Source: Elysia crispata | Taxonomy: Eukaryota > Mollusca > Gastropoda > Plakobranchidae | NCBI GenBank assembly: GCA_033675545.1 | Contig: JAWDGP010000039.1 | Location: 82,001-146,000, forward strand | Reading direction: 5' to 3' | Length of the DNA: 64,000 nucleotides | In this document: positions 24,897 to 37,277 of the stretch, piece by piece | How the letters are laid out: each line of letters opens with the position of its first letter | Numbering within the stretch: the first letter of the stretch is position 1 | Translations under genes and position numbers: made by a program | Notes under the pieces: model-generated | The model's input: the letters and a program-made list of their open reading frames with translations, nothing else | What the model was told of the DNA's origin: nothing | Database searches by the model: none

Positions 24897-27800
24897 GACA
24901 AGTTCTGGGAACACGCCCGCTCCCACATCAAGGAGGACAAGCTGCTTCAGTGCCCCAAGTGCTCCTTCGTGACAGAGTACAAACACCACCTGGAGTACCA
25001 CCTCCGCAATCACTTCGGCTCCAAGCCGTTCAAGTGTACCAAGTGTAACTACTCGTGCGTGAATAAGTCGATGCTCAACTCGCACATGAAGTCCCACACG
25101 AACGTGTACCAGTACCGGTGTGCTGAGTGTACGTACGCCACCAAGTACTGCCACAGTCTGAAGCTCCACCTCAAGAAGTACGGCCACAAGCCGGCAACGG
25201 TGCTCAACCAGGACGGCAGCTTACCCCAGGGCCTGGATGTCGACGCCTCTGGGTTGAGCGTTGCCACCAAGCGCGGACCGCCACGCGGACCTAGAGGCCC
25301 CAGAAAAGACAAGAGCGGCAGCGGAGGGGGTCCTGGGGGAGACCCGTACCTTAACCAGCTGTTCGGCATGCCGCCTGTACCCATGGGGGTTCCCGGGATG
25401 GGCGCTCACACCATGAACCCGATCAGCCCAATGTTGAACGGGATGATGCCCTTCTGGCCGATGCTTCCTCACGGCCCTGGTGGCATGGCTGGACACGCCC
25501 AGGCCCCACACCACCCCTCCCCTCAACCAGGCATGCTGCCAGGGATGGGCAGTCTGCCCCACCAGATGAGATTGCCTGGACCTGATGCAGGAATGATGCC
25601 ACCCCACCGCATCAACCATGACGGAGCTCATCCACCAGACTTTAAGAACTCATCCATCCCTGCTGGTATGCATCGGGGCCCAGCTATTGGCAGGCCTGTG
25701 TCGAATGACGGTGAGGATCCAAGGAATGGAGGAAATAGCGAAGAGGTTAGCCGAAGAGAGAGTGTGAATATGGTTCACGGAGACATGAATAAACAGGATT
25801 ATGCTGCATGCAATCTGTGTGACTTCATCGCTGAGAACACCCACGCTCTGTGCATGCATTATATCGACGTTCACAAAGAGGAACCCGGAAGAGATTTCCA
25901 CAGAGATTTCGGGATGTCTAGAGATGGAAGAGAGCGTAGGGCTGCCTTCCCCTTCCCTCGCGACAGAGAGAATGATAGAGGCAGGAACATGATGGAAAGA
26001 GGAGGATTGGAAACGGACAAAAGGCGAATGTCGGAGCCACCAACTGATACAGTTCCTGAAAATGACCACCAATACAATGACCTGCACAGACGGAACTCCT
26101 TAGCGGGTTTACTGCCGAAGAACCCGGATTCATTGAGGGCGAATAACAATAGATATGGAGGCATGGAAGAGGATAATCGTGCCTCGTGGCAAACTGGTCC
26201 GGCTTTTCCAGAAAGAGAACGATCTGTAAGGATGGACGTGTGCCACTCCGGGCACAAAGAGGCTCCTGGCGAAGAGGATGATACAAGCAAGGCGTTGGGA
26301 AAAGATGACCGAGACACGAATATTCTACATCAGATGACGCTGAAGTTTGGAAATGGTGCTCCCATGGAGAGAGAGGATCTCGCGAGAGAGACGAGATCTC
26401 CTCTTGTTGAGTCACCAGGTGGGGCTGCTAGTGGCAGTGAGGAGGGTGGACACTTGACCAACGTCCACTCCCACAGATCAGCTAATGACAGAGGTAGAGG
26501 AGGTCGGCCACACAAAGAAACACCTCTTGACTTAACCAAGCCTAAACCTGATTCTCCAAGCGACTTTGAAAGCAATTCGCCCGCAGAATACGGAGAAGAT
26601 GCTGGCGACAAGAGAGATTTCTTTAATGAAAATGCCCGTGGAGGCAAAGAAGACACTGGGAAATCTCTCTCGAAGGTGACAGAGATCCTTCTTAAAAAGA
26701 GACCTTACCCAGAAGATTTTCAGGATGGGGAGAATAAATCTTCAGAGATGTCGAGAATAGACAAAGGGTCAGCTATCATGCCCAGAAAAAGGTCACGGAA
26801 AGGAAAGGCCTACAAGTTGGACACCATCTGCTTGAAGCTGCAAGAGCAGCAGAGTTCTCCCCTTGACTCTGATGGGAATGAGTCTGATATGGAGATGGGA
26901 TTTTCAGGTTTTCAACCACTGGTCCCGCCCTCTGACCTTGTGGAAGCCAGGGAGGTAAAGAATAACGACAAACATCAAGGAAAGGAAGACGTGAGTCCTC
27001 GAGAGCTTGGTGGTCAAGCCAGTGGGGATGATCCCAACATAATTATCGAACCCCCAGTAAACGCCGACAATGACGGAGTGGACAGTGACGGAACGGAGGA
27101 CTACACCAACGACGAGGTCAAAGACGATGATTTTGATGATTTTAAAGAAGTAGGGGAGGTCACTAGGGTTATAGCAAGAAGAGGAGAAGAAGACAACTTT
27201 CACCCAAAGCCTCTTCCCACCGACGAGAATATAGAAGGTGAGGAAGCTGAACCAAGTTCATTCGCATCAGACAGAGCTGAAAATGTTCCAAACGCCGCAG
27301 AGGTTGCTGATTCCTCTGAAGTTGGAAAAAACAAAACTGACGAAGGTTTAGATGATAGCGAGGAAACTGACTTTGAAAAACTCCAGAGAAGTTTGAAACT
27401 TCTGAACAGTGGGGAGGACCCCACGGATACTGACATCCAAACCGAGGATTGGAGGCAAAATTCTGAAGGTGTAAAAGATGTCATGAACGAGTCCAAAGAA
27501 TGCTCTCAACTAGAGGATTCCTCGAGAAAATCTACTGGTTCAAGCAACCATGATAGTTCAGACATTATGATAAAGACTGAAGAAAGTGAACTTAGCAAGA
27601 GTCAGGAACATCAACACATGAACACATCTGAATGTCTTTCGGATAAGGAAAATTCGGATGGTCAAAGCGAGATCCCACCTTCCTCTTTAATGACCTCTGG
27701 CGATTCCGGCTTAGAGAAACGATCTCTGTCTCCCAAAGACTCTTCCTCCACACGACTAGAACAGTTTTCTTTCGACAGCGATGAGGAAATTGACCAGGTC

Positions 27801-28724
27801 GATCTGATCCATACCGTCCTTGAGAATCGGAAAAAACCGCTGCCTCCTGCGGTGCGCAGAGGTACAGAGCTCGCCTGGAAGCTTCTCAACGATCCCGTGA
27901 ACCCGGTGACGTCACTTCCCATTCCGGTGGTCACCTCGACCGCGCCCAAATCAGCCTCAGATGGTGAACCTCGCGACAGGACGCAGTCAGCTTCCCCGTC
28001 GTTGCCCGCAGCGTCTGCTTCCCGTACCTCTCAGCCCAGACCAGACTCCCCCTCTGGCGCGGTACCCCCACCGCTCCACCTCGCAGCCCACCCAGTGGGC
28101 CAACCCACGCCTAACTCGCCGCGACCAATGATGGGCCCCTCCTCGTCGTCGCCTAACCTTATTCGGAATGGCGTGCGGCAGCACACCACGGCGTATAGGC
28201 AGCTCCACCCTTTCCAGCAACATCATCCTTCAAGTCACCTTCCGCAACATCAACACTACCAGCAGACTCCGCCGCCGCTCCCCCGCAACCACCACCCTCT
28301 CTTCCCACCTCCGCCTCACTACGGGCATCACCCGAGTTTGGTCTCCTCCGCAGGGCCGCACGCCATGAAGTCCCCCGCATCCTCAGCGTCTTCCATGCCG
28401 ATCCCCCTGCCTCCCACACCCATGGCCTTCATCCCGCCGACCAATCGCATGGACCGAGTCCCGGATCAGACCCAAAGTCCTGGGACCCAAACAGGACCGG
28501 GCGTCATGCCCCATGTCAAGCCGCAACTTCCGATCAGTCAGCAACAAAAGTCTGAGCTGTACGAGTGCACCTACTGTGACCTGACCTTTAGGGATTGCGT
28601 CATGTACACTGTCCACATGGGTTACCACAGCAACCGCAACCCTTTCAAGTGTAACAGTTGCGGCATCATATGTCGAGACAAGGTGGAGTTTTTCCTCCAC
28701 ATCGCCCGCTCTCCGCACGCTTGA
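24897..28724 (+). CDS. hb: Hunchback, coding exon 3 (DNA-binding fingers to stop)
   Basis: Encodes residues 842-2116. Middle finger 1 is completed by His847/His851. Middle fingers 2-4 follow with Cys860/863-His876/880, Cys888/891-His904/908 and Cys916/919-His932/938. The signatures [25 protein letters not shown] and [16 protein letters not shown] are diagnostic of Hunchback. A lone extra C2H2 finger sits at 1146-1167 (CNLCDF...HYIDVH). A CtBP-type motif PLDLTK starts at 1384 and a basic box [14 protein letters not shown] at 1470. Long acidic Ser/Asp/Glu and Pro/His/Gln-rich stretches lead to the two C-terminal Ikaros-type fingers (Cys2065/2068-His2081/2085 and Cys2093/2096-His2109/2115), and the protein ends SPHA. 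These C-fingers mediate dimerisation in the family. Family identity is very secure; the total length is unusual. Confidence 0.93.
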   Translation, partial: DKFWEHARSHIKEDKLLQCPKCSFVTEYKHHLEYHLRNHFGSKPFKCTKCNYSCVNKSMLNSHMKSHTNVYQYRCAECTYATKYCHSLKLHLKKYGHKPATVLNQDGSLPQGLDVDASGLSVATKRGPPRGPRGPRKDKSGSGGGPGGDPYLNQLFGMPPVPMGVPGMGAHTMNPISPMLNGMMPFWPMLPHGPGGMAGHAQAPHHPSPQPGMLPGMGSLPHQMRLPGPDAGMMPPHRINHDGAHPPDFKNSSIPAGMHRGPAIGRPVSNDGEDPRNGGNSEEVSRRESVNMVHGDMNKQDYAACNLCDFIAENTHALCMHYIDVHKEEPGRDFHRDFGMSRDGRERRAAFPFPRDRENDRGRNMMERGGLETDKRRMSEPPTDTVPENDHQYNDLHRRNSLAGLLPKNPDSLRANNNRYGGMEEDNRASWQTGPAFPERERSVRMDVCHSGHKEAPGEEDDTSKALGKDDRDTNILHQMTLKFGNGAPMEREDLARETRSPLVESPGGAASGSEEGGHLTNVHSHRSANDRGRGGRPHKETPLDLTKPKPDSPSDFESNSPAEYGEDAGDKRDFFNENARGGKEDTGKSLSKVTEILLKKRPYPEDFQDGENKSSEMSRIDKGSAIMPRKRSRKGKAYKLDTICLKLQEQQSSPLDSDGNESDMEMGFSGFQPLVPPSDLVEAREVKNNDKHQGKEDVSPRELGGQASGDDPNIIIEPPVNADNDGVDSDGTEDYTNDEVKDDDFDDFKEVGEVTRVIARRGEEDNFHPKPLPTDENIEGEEAEPSSFASDRAENVPNAAEVADSSEVGKNKTDEGLDDSEETDFEKLQRSLKLLNSGEDPTDTDIQTEDWRQNSEGVKDVMNESKECSQLEDSSRKSTGSSNHDSSDIMIKTEESELSKSQEHQHMNTSECLSDKENSDGQSEIPPSSLMTSGDSGLEKRSLSPKDSSSTRLEQFSFDSDEEIDQVDLIHTVLENRKKPLPPAVRRGTELAWKLLNDPVNPVTSLPIPVVTSTAPKSASDGEPRDRTQSASPSLPAASASRTSQPRPDSPSGAVPPPLHLAAHPVGQPTPNSPRPMMGPSSSSPNLIRNGVRQHTTAYRQLHPFQQHHPSSHLPQHQHYQQTPPPLPRNHHPLFPPPPHYGHHPSLVSSAGPHAMKSPASSASSMPIPLPPTPMAFIPPTNRMDRVPDQTQSPGTQTGPGVMPHVKPQLPISQQQKSELYECTYCDLTFRDCVMYTVHMGYHSNRNPFKCNSCGIICRDKVEFFLHIARSPHA

Positions 28725-28780
28725 GGCGGCGAAACAGCTTGCCCGCGGGGCTCGTCAGGCGGGATGGAGGTGGAGAGGAC

Positions 28781-28804
28781 GGGGGGGGTGGGGGGGGTGG
28801 GGGG
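28781..28804 (+). promoter_or_regulatory. G-run, potential RNA G-quadruplex
   Basis: Runs of eight, eight and six G separated by single T residues, starting 56 bases after the hunchback stop codon on the sense strand. Each eight-G run can be split into shorter runs, so four stacked G3 tracts are easily formed. Confidence 0.55.
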
Positions 28805-29747
28805 TTGTCTCTAACAATGGGTACGTCAGTGTAAGAGAGACACCACGTGACTGGTCTGCAGCAGCAGAAGTCCGATGACCCTCATGGAGAGATCTTCACC
28901 GAAGAACTGAGGCTGTCACAGCAACCGCGAGTCACAAAGAAATCAAGTCATGTGGTTGGAGAGGGTTGGAGGGCGTGCTTGTATGTACGCAGACTTATAA
29001 AAATTTACAGTTTTTTTCTGTTAATTGAACTCTGGTCTCTTAAAAAGATAAGGTAAACTATTTCAACCTGCTGAACAGATTCACTTTGTTTTAAAACTTT
29101 GGTACGTACTGTTTGATGAACTAGTTAGAGGAAGGAGAACAAACTTTTAATTAGCGCCCAGTTTGGGTGTCAAATAATTTTTTAAATTTTAAACTTTTAA
29201 AGAGCTCAGGAGATTTTTATTTCATTTTGCTGAACTCTGCTGAACTCAATGTTCAGATTGAGTCTCCTTTAACCTGTGTGGACTAACAGTGTTCTGGCGC
29301 GACTTTTCTAGATGACACCACTGTTGGCAATATTCTAAATATAGAGCTATAAGGAGAATTAAGAGGGAAAACTTGGGTGCCATATGCGGTTGTGAACAAT
29401 ACTGGTACGGGACAACAATGGCCGTGCTTCGAAAGCTCAGATCCGAACTCTCTCAGCACGCTGCGTCAAATTAGAGCAATGGTGTCGCCCAGCTTTGTGT
29501 ATACGTTGTACGCATGCGCACTTGAGGAACTATGAACTGAAATTTAAATATTTAGAACCAGCAATTAATTGTTGTTCAGGTTATCAAGTGACGTCATGAC
29601 ATTTCCCACCTTTAATTGTCCGTATGTTATTTTTTAACGAAAGCAGAAAAATTGGTTGTTTTTTTTTTAGGTCGCGCTTAAAATAGTTCTAGTTATATTC
29701 ATGCTGTATAGTTCTATAGATTATTATGGCCGAGATTTCTTAGCGAA

Positions 29748-29755
29748 TGTATATA
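29748..29755 (+). promoter_or_regulatory. Pumilio-type element TGTATATA in hunchback 3'UTR
   Basis: Exact match to the Pumilio-family RNA consensus UGUANAUA on the sense strand. Nanos/Pumilio repression of hunchback mRNA is established in Drosophila. A single octamer in 2 kb of AT-rich sequence is close to chance expectation, so function is only possible. Confidence 0.35.
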
Positions 29756-29851
29756 AAAAATTCGTTATGATAATCTTTTAAGATATTGTTTTTTTATGCC
29801 GTTGTAAGCACTTTTAAAACAGATTCCTGTTCAGTGGCTATTTTCTAGTAT

Positions 29852-29859
29852 CTACCTCA
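29852..29859 (+). promoter_or_regulatory. let-7 8-mer target site in hunchback 3'UTR
   Basis: CTACCTCA on the sense strand is the perfect complement of let-7 seed positions 2-8 plus the A opposite position 1. The let-7 seed is conserved across bilaterians, and C. elegans hbl-1, the hunchback homologue, is an established let-7 target. An exact 8-mer in about 2 kb of UTR is expected by chance only a few times in a hundred. Confidence 0.55.
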
Positions 29860-30735
29860 TGATAACCAGAATTCCATTATAACAAATCGGCAGCATTCAT
29901 GCCATTGGAAATGTTGCACGTACATTGTGTACGACTGTGTGATTGCTTTAAGTTCACATTTACGTGATTATTGGTTTTTACAAATGTATACAATATGGTT
30001 TATGTCATTAGCATTGTTGAAAAGCATACGTTTAAAAATACGTTTCATGTTTAAAACATCTTTACACTATTTTAAATGGTTCTACTGTAAGTAAGCTTGA
30101 TTATCACGTTGATCATAGCCTGTATTTTAGGTGTAGGATCTTTTGATTCGTGTCTTTTATCTAACTGAATAAGAAGTCTACAGTAAGGTGTGCTCCATAT
30201 CGTAAATTAGAATGGTGTACTTATCGTTTTGGAATTTTTTTAGTCATAGTACAGAATGAAAATTAACCCTCTGTAAAAGAAACTGTTTCGTCAGAGAACT
30301 TATGTTAACACCACTTAAGTTATTTTCAGGACTGGATGGTGAATAGAGAACTCTCTGACTATCAGTATCACCCTTCCAACTTGTCTCTCAGAGAAAAATA
30401 TTAGCTAAGATAGTATTCAGTCAAGTTGTGTCATTTGGAATCAGATTTCTGAGGAAAATCCACAACATTTTAGGCATTACGTCTTTCTAGTCTTGTGTGT
30501 AAACCGGTTTGTTGTCCCGATATTCTCTTGAATTTAAATATTTTCTTGTGCCGTGGTTATTTATATGCCAAGAAGTTCAATTCAATATTCCCAAACAGAA
30601 GCTAATTTCTTCATCTAGTCTCCAATACCATTAAACTTGATTGTGCCAATGATATGCTCAATTATAATTCTGTTGTTTGTTTGTTTGTTTGCTTTATGTA
30701 AATTCAGTTTGCATGTATACATATATTCACTTTCA

Positions 30736-30743
30736 TGTACATA
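30736..30743 (+). promoter_or_regulatory. Pumilio-type element TGTACATA in hunchback 3'UTR
   Basis: Second exact UGUANAUA match, 18 bases upstream of the poly(A) signal, a position from which bound proteins could affect polyadenylation or deadenylation. Same caution about chance as for the first copy. Confidence 0.35.
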
Positions 30744-30760
30744 AGTTAACGATGCTGTAC

Positions 30761-30766
30761 AATAAA
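30761..30766 (+). terminator. hunchback poly(A) signal AATAAA
   Basis: Canonical hexamer on the sense strand followed within 15-30 bases by GTGCTGTATT, a GU/U-rich element. It is the first well-placed signal after the Pumilio-type motif and gives a 3'UTR of about 2 kb. Upstream alternatives are poorer. Confidence 0.55.
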
Positions 30767-30789
30767 ATGGTATGAAAAATGTGCTGTAT

Positions 30790-31376
30790 TACTATTAGTT
30801 ATTAACGTAAAACAAATTCCAGTTTTGCTAGTCCCGTACGTTTTTTTTTTAAACGTCGACCGTTATTTCGACACATTTCACTATATGCCTGGAATAATAA
30901 ATTTGCTTTGCCAAGCCAGGAGAGATGTTACGTTACAATTGACCCCCGATATTTCAGGATATTAAGCGATAAAATCATGTACATTGTAGTCATATTTCAG
31001 AAAGCAGTATTGGTGGACACTTAAACACTTACACTGGGAAAGTTTGTTTCTTCTTTTTGCTATATACGTGTGTATACTTGAAAGTATATAATCTCTGATA
31101 TCAACGCTGGCAGCCACGGAGGCCAATCTGCTCTAGTGCTGTTTCTCCAAGTCCAGTAATGATTTAAGGCCACAATTGAGTGGACAGGCAGTAGTTTTCT
31201 TCTCGTATTTTATAACGATAGTGATACGATGACAAATGTCATCCACGATGTGCTATGATTTTCTCTTATTTGATATTGACCAAACTTGAAACATTTGTTA
31301 CTCCTTTTCTTCCTTAGTCCTATGTCCATGTTGCTTTTTTGATTTACTTCATTTTTGAGGAGTTGATTGGAGTGTA

Positions 31377-31465
<89 letters not shown>

Positions 31466-34400
31466 AAAACACGCAATGATACTCATATAAGTATTATTGA
31501 ACTGTAAATAAATGCATTTGTAAAGATGTAGATAATACTTTGTTCATACATAGGAACTGCTAATTATCAAAAAAGGGGCATAAGTTAAGCTACAGTTACT
31601 TTAATTTTGAGATTTCATAAATTTATGAACAATTCCAGCGGTCGCACTATTAATTAAGCAGGTCAATCCAGTCTAGGGCAAACTTTCATGACTTTCTCTA
31701 CCATTAACCATCCTGACTTCCTCTCGAATGGCTTGATTAGCAACGAGCTTCCTATGTACCGATCTGGTTTGATGATTGGGTGTTTAAAATTTGATTCCAC
31801 TCAGGATTTGAACTTGCAGTCCTCCAATCTCCAGTCTGAAACTTGTCCTTGATAACCAACGCTCTCCCTATACATAGAAGAATTTAATTTCGCTACTGCT
31901 CAGAATTAAATGATTAGTACGCGGTGTAATAACCGCCGGATTTCATCAGGATTATCTCAGCTTATGATGTACATATTCTGCTTGTTAAACTTCCCCTTAC
32001 CTCTGACCTCCATAGAACTCACTTTGGTTTCCTCATGGTTTACGATATCCAAGAGGAGTTTTATTAACTTAATTTCAATTCAGAAATTTTGAACTGGTCT
32101 AATATCAAACAGTTTCAGTAATCGGTAGTCCCATTAGATGTTCAAAGAATTATTTCCCGCTATATTACTTATAAATCGATTACAGATCGGATATCGTCCG
32201 GCTCACGGTTCTCTCCTCGCAGTTGTTAAACGACTGGAGCTATCTGTGGACCCAGTCATCTTTAGAGTAAATGGGCGGTAACCGTACAGGTAGTTAACCA
32301 GTAAGTGAATACTTCTCTATAGTTTTCTGAAAATGCCTTTTCAATTTTATCTTGAAGCGAACCTATTGAGGACTGAGTTTGAATCTATCAATCATAAGGG
32401 GCATGAAACAATTTGAAATTAGGACCCTGGTCACGTTTTTTTTTTTTTTTATCTTCACACCACTGACCCTATTGGTCAGTCAGTGTCCAGACTGGCTAAA
32501 CACTCCTCTAGGCTCTGAGGTAGGCTAGTAGGCTGCGCTGTAGTGTAGCCTACGCTGTAGTGTACCCCTATCATTTTCTGCACGTTACTTCCCTTTCAAG
32601 CACATTACCTTCCTTCCATGCCGCTCATGATTTTTATCTTGTCTTGCATCTCAGGAAATCAATCAATGATATTAAACTGTACAAAATATTATATATATGT
32701 TCTACTCATCACTGTTCGGTGTTGAAAGGGAAAAAAATCTAATAAATTATAAAACTTCAGGAAATGAGAGTTGCGGGTATGCATGTGTGCTGGTTATGTT
32801 AGTGTCTATTATGTCTAGGTTTTCGATAGCCTCATGCTTCAGATTTTGAAACATATGGAAAGATCTACTGTTGTCCTACAGCTTACAGTTCAGTGGTTTC
32901 TATTAAATTCAATGTAGACCTGAACAGTATTTCCAGTGTTCAAAGCTGGAATTTTCAAACGACAGTCAGCAGTATGTATGTTGAGCTATCTGGAGTGTTT
33001 TACCTCCTCCTCCTCCCCTCCCCCTCACAAGAGAAGCAGGTACTTGTACTCACTTGTACTTAGCAAGCAATATGTTACATTATTGCAACAGTGCCAATTT
33101 GAGCAGGTACCCAGTGTAACCAGGAAGAGGTCCATCAAAACGTTACCTTATTAGTAAGTCAGGTAACTAAAATCTAAGAGTTGATTGTAATTCCTCATTG
33201 ACTGCGACATGAAAACAAATTTGAGAAACTTCTTTAGCGCCGGCGTACTATTTTTTCTATGTTTGTTGAATCCGTACCGTTTAAAATACCAAAATCTTTG
33301 ACACACATTGTTCGGAACGAAGTGGTCTAGAAGATGTAGACCTTACTAAAAAACTTAAAAAGTAATCATGACGTTTGTGATGATTGGTGTCATGTTGCTA
33401 GTGCAGCCTTAATTTTAACCGAATAGCCAAGGAGTTCTCTTGAATGATGTTCATTAAGAAGAGATTTATTACGATGATGATTCTTGTTATTACTTTTTAG
33501 TTGTTTCGTTTTAATCGATTTGTATAAACATGTATATGTATAAAATATTCATCATAGTATATGGAATTACATAGGGGAAAAGACGTTGTTTGTACATGCT
33601 GTACTTTATTTTATGCCTCTTAGTTTAACTATGATTTAAAATTAAGCAGATGATTTTATTTGTGAAGAGCCATAGTCTTTGCCTTCACAGTAAAACAAAA
33701 AAAAAGTTTCCTGATCCATTCCTCTTTGTCACTCTTATTTTAGAATCTTTTTTTTAATCATTTTTTCACGACACCTATACGTATTTTTGAGGCACCCAAC
33801 AGAGTACTGGTATGTTAAGTTCAAGATTAAAATGTAAGTAGTGCAAAACATAGGCAATCGTTCTTACACGTTTCAGAAATATTTCAATTTTTTCTCACCA
33901 TAATTTTCACATAAATACTGTAGGTTAAAGCACTGATCTGTCCGTAGCTGTTTTGAGGCATTTTCTCAGAGACATAAAATGAAAGTGTACAACTACAAGC
34001 ACTCAAGATGTGATGAACAGGCTCAAATTTGTACAAAAGGAAACAAAATGTATTCCTGTTAGTTTTTTGTTTTAAATTTTAACTTTTTTAATAACCATAC
34101 AATTATTCAGCGCTCAATGAAACCGGAAAAAAAAAAAAAAAAAAAAACATTTTTGTGATTCCAACAATAAAACCGGCGCTTTTAAAATCTAATTCCTCTA
34201 GACAGTATATATTACGGTACTGGCCAGACACAATTCACAAGACTTGAATTTCAAGCAAATTTTATGCGCTTTGATTGATTATTACCTTTATGGTTCCGTT
34301 GCTTGGAAACGAGTTTTTCTGAGAGGGAAGTCTTGTATTCTGATCAATATAAGCAGGTGCAAGCAGGTACGGAAGACTACAGACAACAAGGTGGAAACAG

Positions 34401-37200
34401 ACTGACCAACAAGAAATATTTGTCCAACAATTCTTTACGAAGCAAAATAGAAAAATTAACAAAAATTAAAACTATGTCTTTCTTTGTCCTGAAACTCTAG
34501 TATCATTCATAACCTACAAATTTTCTCGCACAAATATTTCTGTGAAAAATTTTATCAAGTTAAAAAGTTACCGCTAAACTTAAAACTCTAGGGCCCTGAA
34601 AAAACATTCTAGTTTGAACAGGTTAGTGTTTGACTAGGGTCATTTCTGGAGGGGAGCAAATCATTGGGACCAAAGTCATGCATTTTGATTTGAATTTTTA
34701 AAGTTTCTGGTATTCCACCATTTTTATGCGAGAAAAACAGTTTTGATTTACCTTACGTCTACCTCAGAATCACCTAGTGAATCTTCTTTGATAATTATGA
34801 CCAATTCAGTTGTCAAGATTTCATATACTTGATTTTAATTGCTTTTTCTTTTCAACTTTTTGTTTGTTAGTTTGTTTCACTATCTTAAAATCATTGCTTT
34901 TAATTTGCAAAATTTGATTTTAAAGATCTCAGTACTGTGTACAAATAATATTGCACTCATTATTTTTTAATGTAAGCTTTAAGTCATATTCCGTGTTTGC
35001 CAACTAACTGTTAATGATACGTATTTATATTGTCATATTGATTCGTTGTGAAAGTTGAAATGAGTTTGCAGTTATTCATAATTGATGCATAATTTTATTT
35101 TCCTTCTGTATGCCTTATAAGTTATATCTCCTCTTGGAAATACAAAAATTGTTTTCGTTTCTTTTCTTTTTTTTTTGTTTTTAGTTTTATTTCCCAATTG
35201 GTTACTTTTGTTGCGTAATAAGATTGTGAACGAATAAAATGAGAAAAGAGTAAATACATTATTTGCCTTTTTAAATATTTTCACAAAATATAATTGTGTG
35301 GTTTTATGGCGTTCTCAAAGCAAAGGGTACAATTTTTGTCCTTTGTTTCTTATTTCTTTTTACAAATCTAACATCACTGCAAAGTGCACATAGTGGCCAA
35401 AATGTGGGATTCCTTTTCGTCGAATTTTGTTTCATTCTCAGTGCAAAAAGTTCCTTATATAAGTGATAGATTAAATATCACTTTAAAAATTAATACACAG
35501 CTCTACTTGAGTAAAATCTGCAGTGTTTGATAATTTCTCTTGAGCATTTTACTTTCTTGAACTTTCATGTCTGGAGAATAAAACAGCAGAAATAAGGAGA
35601 CAAAATGACAAAATAAAAATTATAAGAACACAATATTAGTAACTTTACTTCCCAAAAAGTCACATGATAATATGTTATTATGAATCGAGATTGTAACATA
35701 TTTTATTTTTTGGAACATTTTTTAAGTAATGGCTCATAAGAAGTTAAAGGAATTTTTTTTTTTTTTTTTTTTTATAATTGTCCTTGCTGTTAATTTGAAT
35801 GAGACATTTATAATTATTCATTTTCCACCTTGAGTTATGTATTTGACAAAAAAAATGCATTGCTTGTGGTTGGTTGTCGACGGACTCGTATAAAAACCTC
35901 TCTCAATAAGTTTCACAACCATTAATATGTCAAGTGAAAAAAAAACCGAATCATTCACAATTAAAAGTAAAACCATTTGAAAAATTAAAAAAACTAGTAC
36001 ATACACTCATTGCAGTAAAAAGAAATTTCACTCATCAACTTGAATAATTTATGCACATGTTCCATATAAAATGCATGTATCATTGTAAAACTGCTGATAT
36101 ATAAATATCTTTACTGTACGTAGTTTATCTATCATAAGTATCCAATAAAAAAGCAAATGAAAATAGATAGATGGACAGAAATATATAATATCAACTGGCA
36201 GACAGAGCAATAATAATAGCTGACTTCTCCACGGGTAAAAAATCAGATCTTCATAGAACAATATGCATATATATGATTAAAAAAAAAGTTATAGTAATTT
36301 CAAAACTAAACTGCACACAACCCAGTATCAATAAAAGAAAGAAAGAAAACACTGAAAGTTATAATGACGAGTGATTCTTCTTACATATTTTAAAAATTTC
36401 AAGTAATGCCTGAATGTGAATTCAGTTGAAGAAAAAAACTTAAAATGATGAAACAAATTTTGGAATGTTAAGTTTTGTGTTTAGATGAAATGGTCGTTAA
36501 CAATGGTTCAATTCTTAAGATAGACAAGAATCTATTTTTACGAAACTATAGATTTAAACTTCAAACTACTACAGAGATGGTAAGTATCTGAAGCAAACGC
36601 GTGAAATTTATGGAAATGTTTTGCTTTTGTGCTATTAAAAAGAAATCTCTGAGTGCAGTAACAGACCATTGTACTTGATATGAATTCTGCAACACATTAA
36701 CTCTTGTGGATTGTTGCAATAACTTTCGTTTATCATCTCCCTGATAATGGTCTATGTATCGTTATGTGTATCCATGTGCTGAATTGGCCCAACTTCAATG
36801 AATTTCTTTCAGAGTTCTATTCCCAACGATATGTTCCTTTTATGCTTGAGAAAAGAAATACATATAACATTTCCCACCATACTAATCTTTTTTTTTTCGT
36901 TTATCTAATTTTTTTTTACATTATTTCAAGCAAGAATAAATTTTTTGTAACAATATATATTTTGATAAAAAGTGATTTCAAGATTTAATCGAAAAGTTCA
37001 ATATCTGTTTACATAAATTTGATGAAAGGAAACTCTTGTGAACTACATTATGTTGACTATGGTCATTATGATAATGATTTGAAAAGCTGGAGAGAATTAG
37101 CCTGGGTTGGAAAGTGGGATTTGTATAGAGGTAAGGGCCTACTCTGGCCAAAATTCTCTCACAAAAAAAAAATAAATAAATAAATAAAACGAATTTTGCA
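30790..37200. other. intergenic region between convergent genes, no coding sequence recognised
   Basis: AT-rich DNA with poly-A/T runs (for example 34127-34147 and 35752-35773), one long GA repeat and scattered short open frames without recognisable motifs. A sequence with a tRNA-like B box near 31800-31870 may be a decayed SINE. Nothing here is supported as a gene. Confidence 0.6.
31381..31459. repeat. perfect (GA)n microsatellite
   Basis: Uninterrupted GA run of about 39 copies, downstream of the hunchback poly(A) signal. Confidence 0.97.
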
Positions 37201-37204
37201 CACA

Positions 37205-37210
37205 TTTATT
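37205..37210 (-). terminator. poly(A) signal for the minus-strand protease-like gene
   Basis: AATAAA on the minus strand, 68-73 bases after the stop codon at 37278-37280, which would give a very short 3'UTR. Further AATAAA copies lie within an (AAAT)n run at about 37168-37188, but those are upstream and inside a simple repeat. Confidence 0.4.
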
Positions 37211-37277
37211 CCTAAACACTTCATTGGATTTGACATTAACTAGAGGACAACAGGATACAGGGTTTATCTTATTTTCC

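Larger units (their letters stand above)
20195..30785 (+). other. hb: hunchback gene locus (three coding exons and 3'UTR)
   Basis: This entry marks the extent of the gene: coding exons 20326-22645, 23807-24009 and 24897-28724, introns of 1161 and 887 bases, then a 3'UTR to a poly(A) signal at 30761. Spliced coding length is 6351 bases (2116 residues plus stop). Hunchback proteins are Ikaros-related C2H2 transcription factors that set anterior-posterior fate in insects and neural temporal identity; in other invertebrates they act in the early embryo and nervous system. The product is nuclear and DNA-binding. The 5' border is set at a plausible acceptor (CCAACAG|GCGAAG, AG at 20193-20194). A frame open further upstream to 20173 means the true 5' end is uncertain. 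Confidence 0.85.
28725..30785 (+). other. hunchback 3' untranslated region
   Basis: About 2 kb between the TGA at 28722-28724 and a canonical AATAAA at 30761-30766 followed by GT-rich sequence. It contains a G-rich run just after the stop, two Pumilio-type octamers and a let-7 8-mer site, all listed separately. No other coding sequence is visible. The end of the transcript is inferred from the signal. Confidence 0.65.

Noticed and set aside
20251..28718. Numerous minus-strand and alternative-frame open frames over the hunchback exons
   Set aside because: They are shadows of the GC-richer coding sequence in other frames and lack any family motif.
31795..31875. tRNA-like sequence on the minus strand with AGTTCAAATCC
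   Set aside because: It is similar to a tRNA T-arm, but the acceptor and anticodon stems do not pair; at most a SINE remnant.
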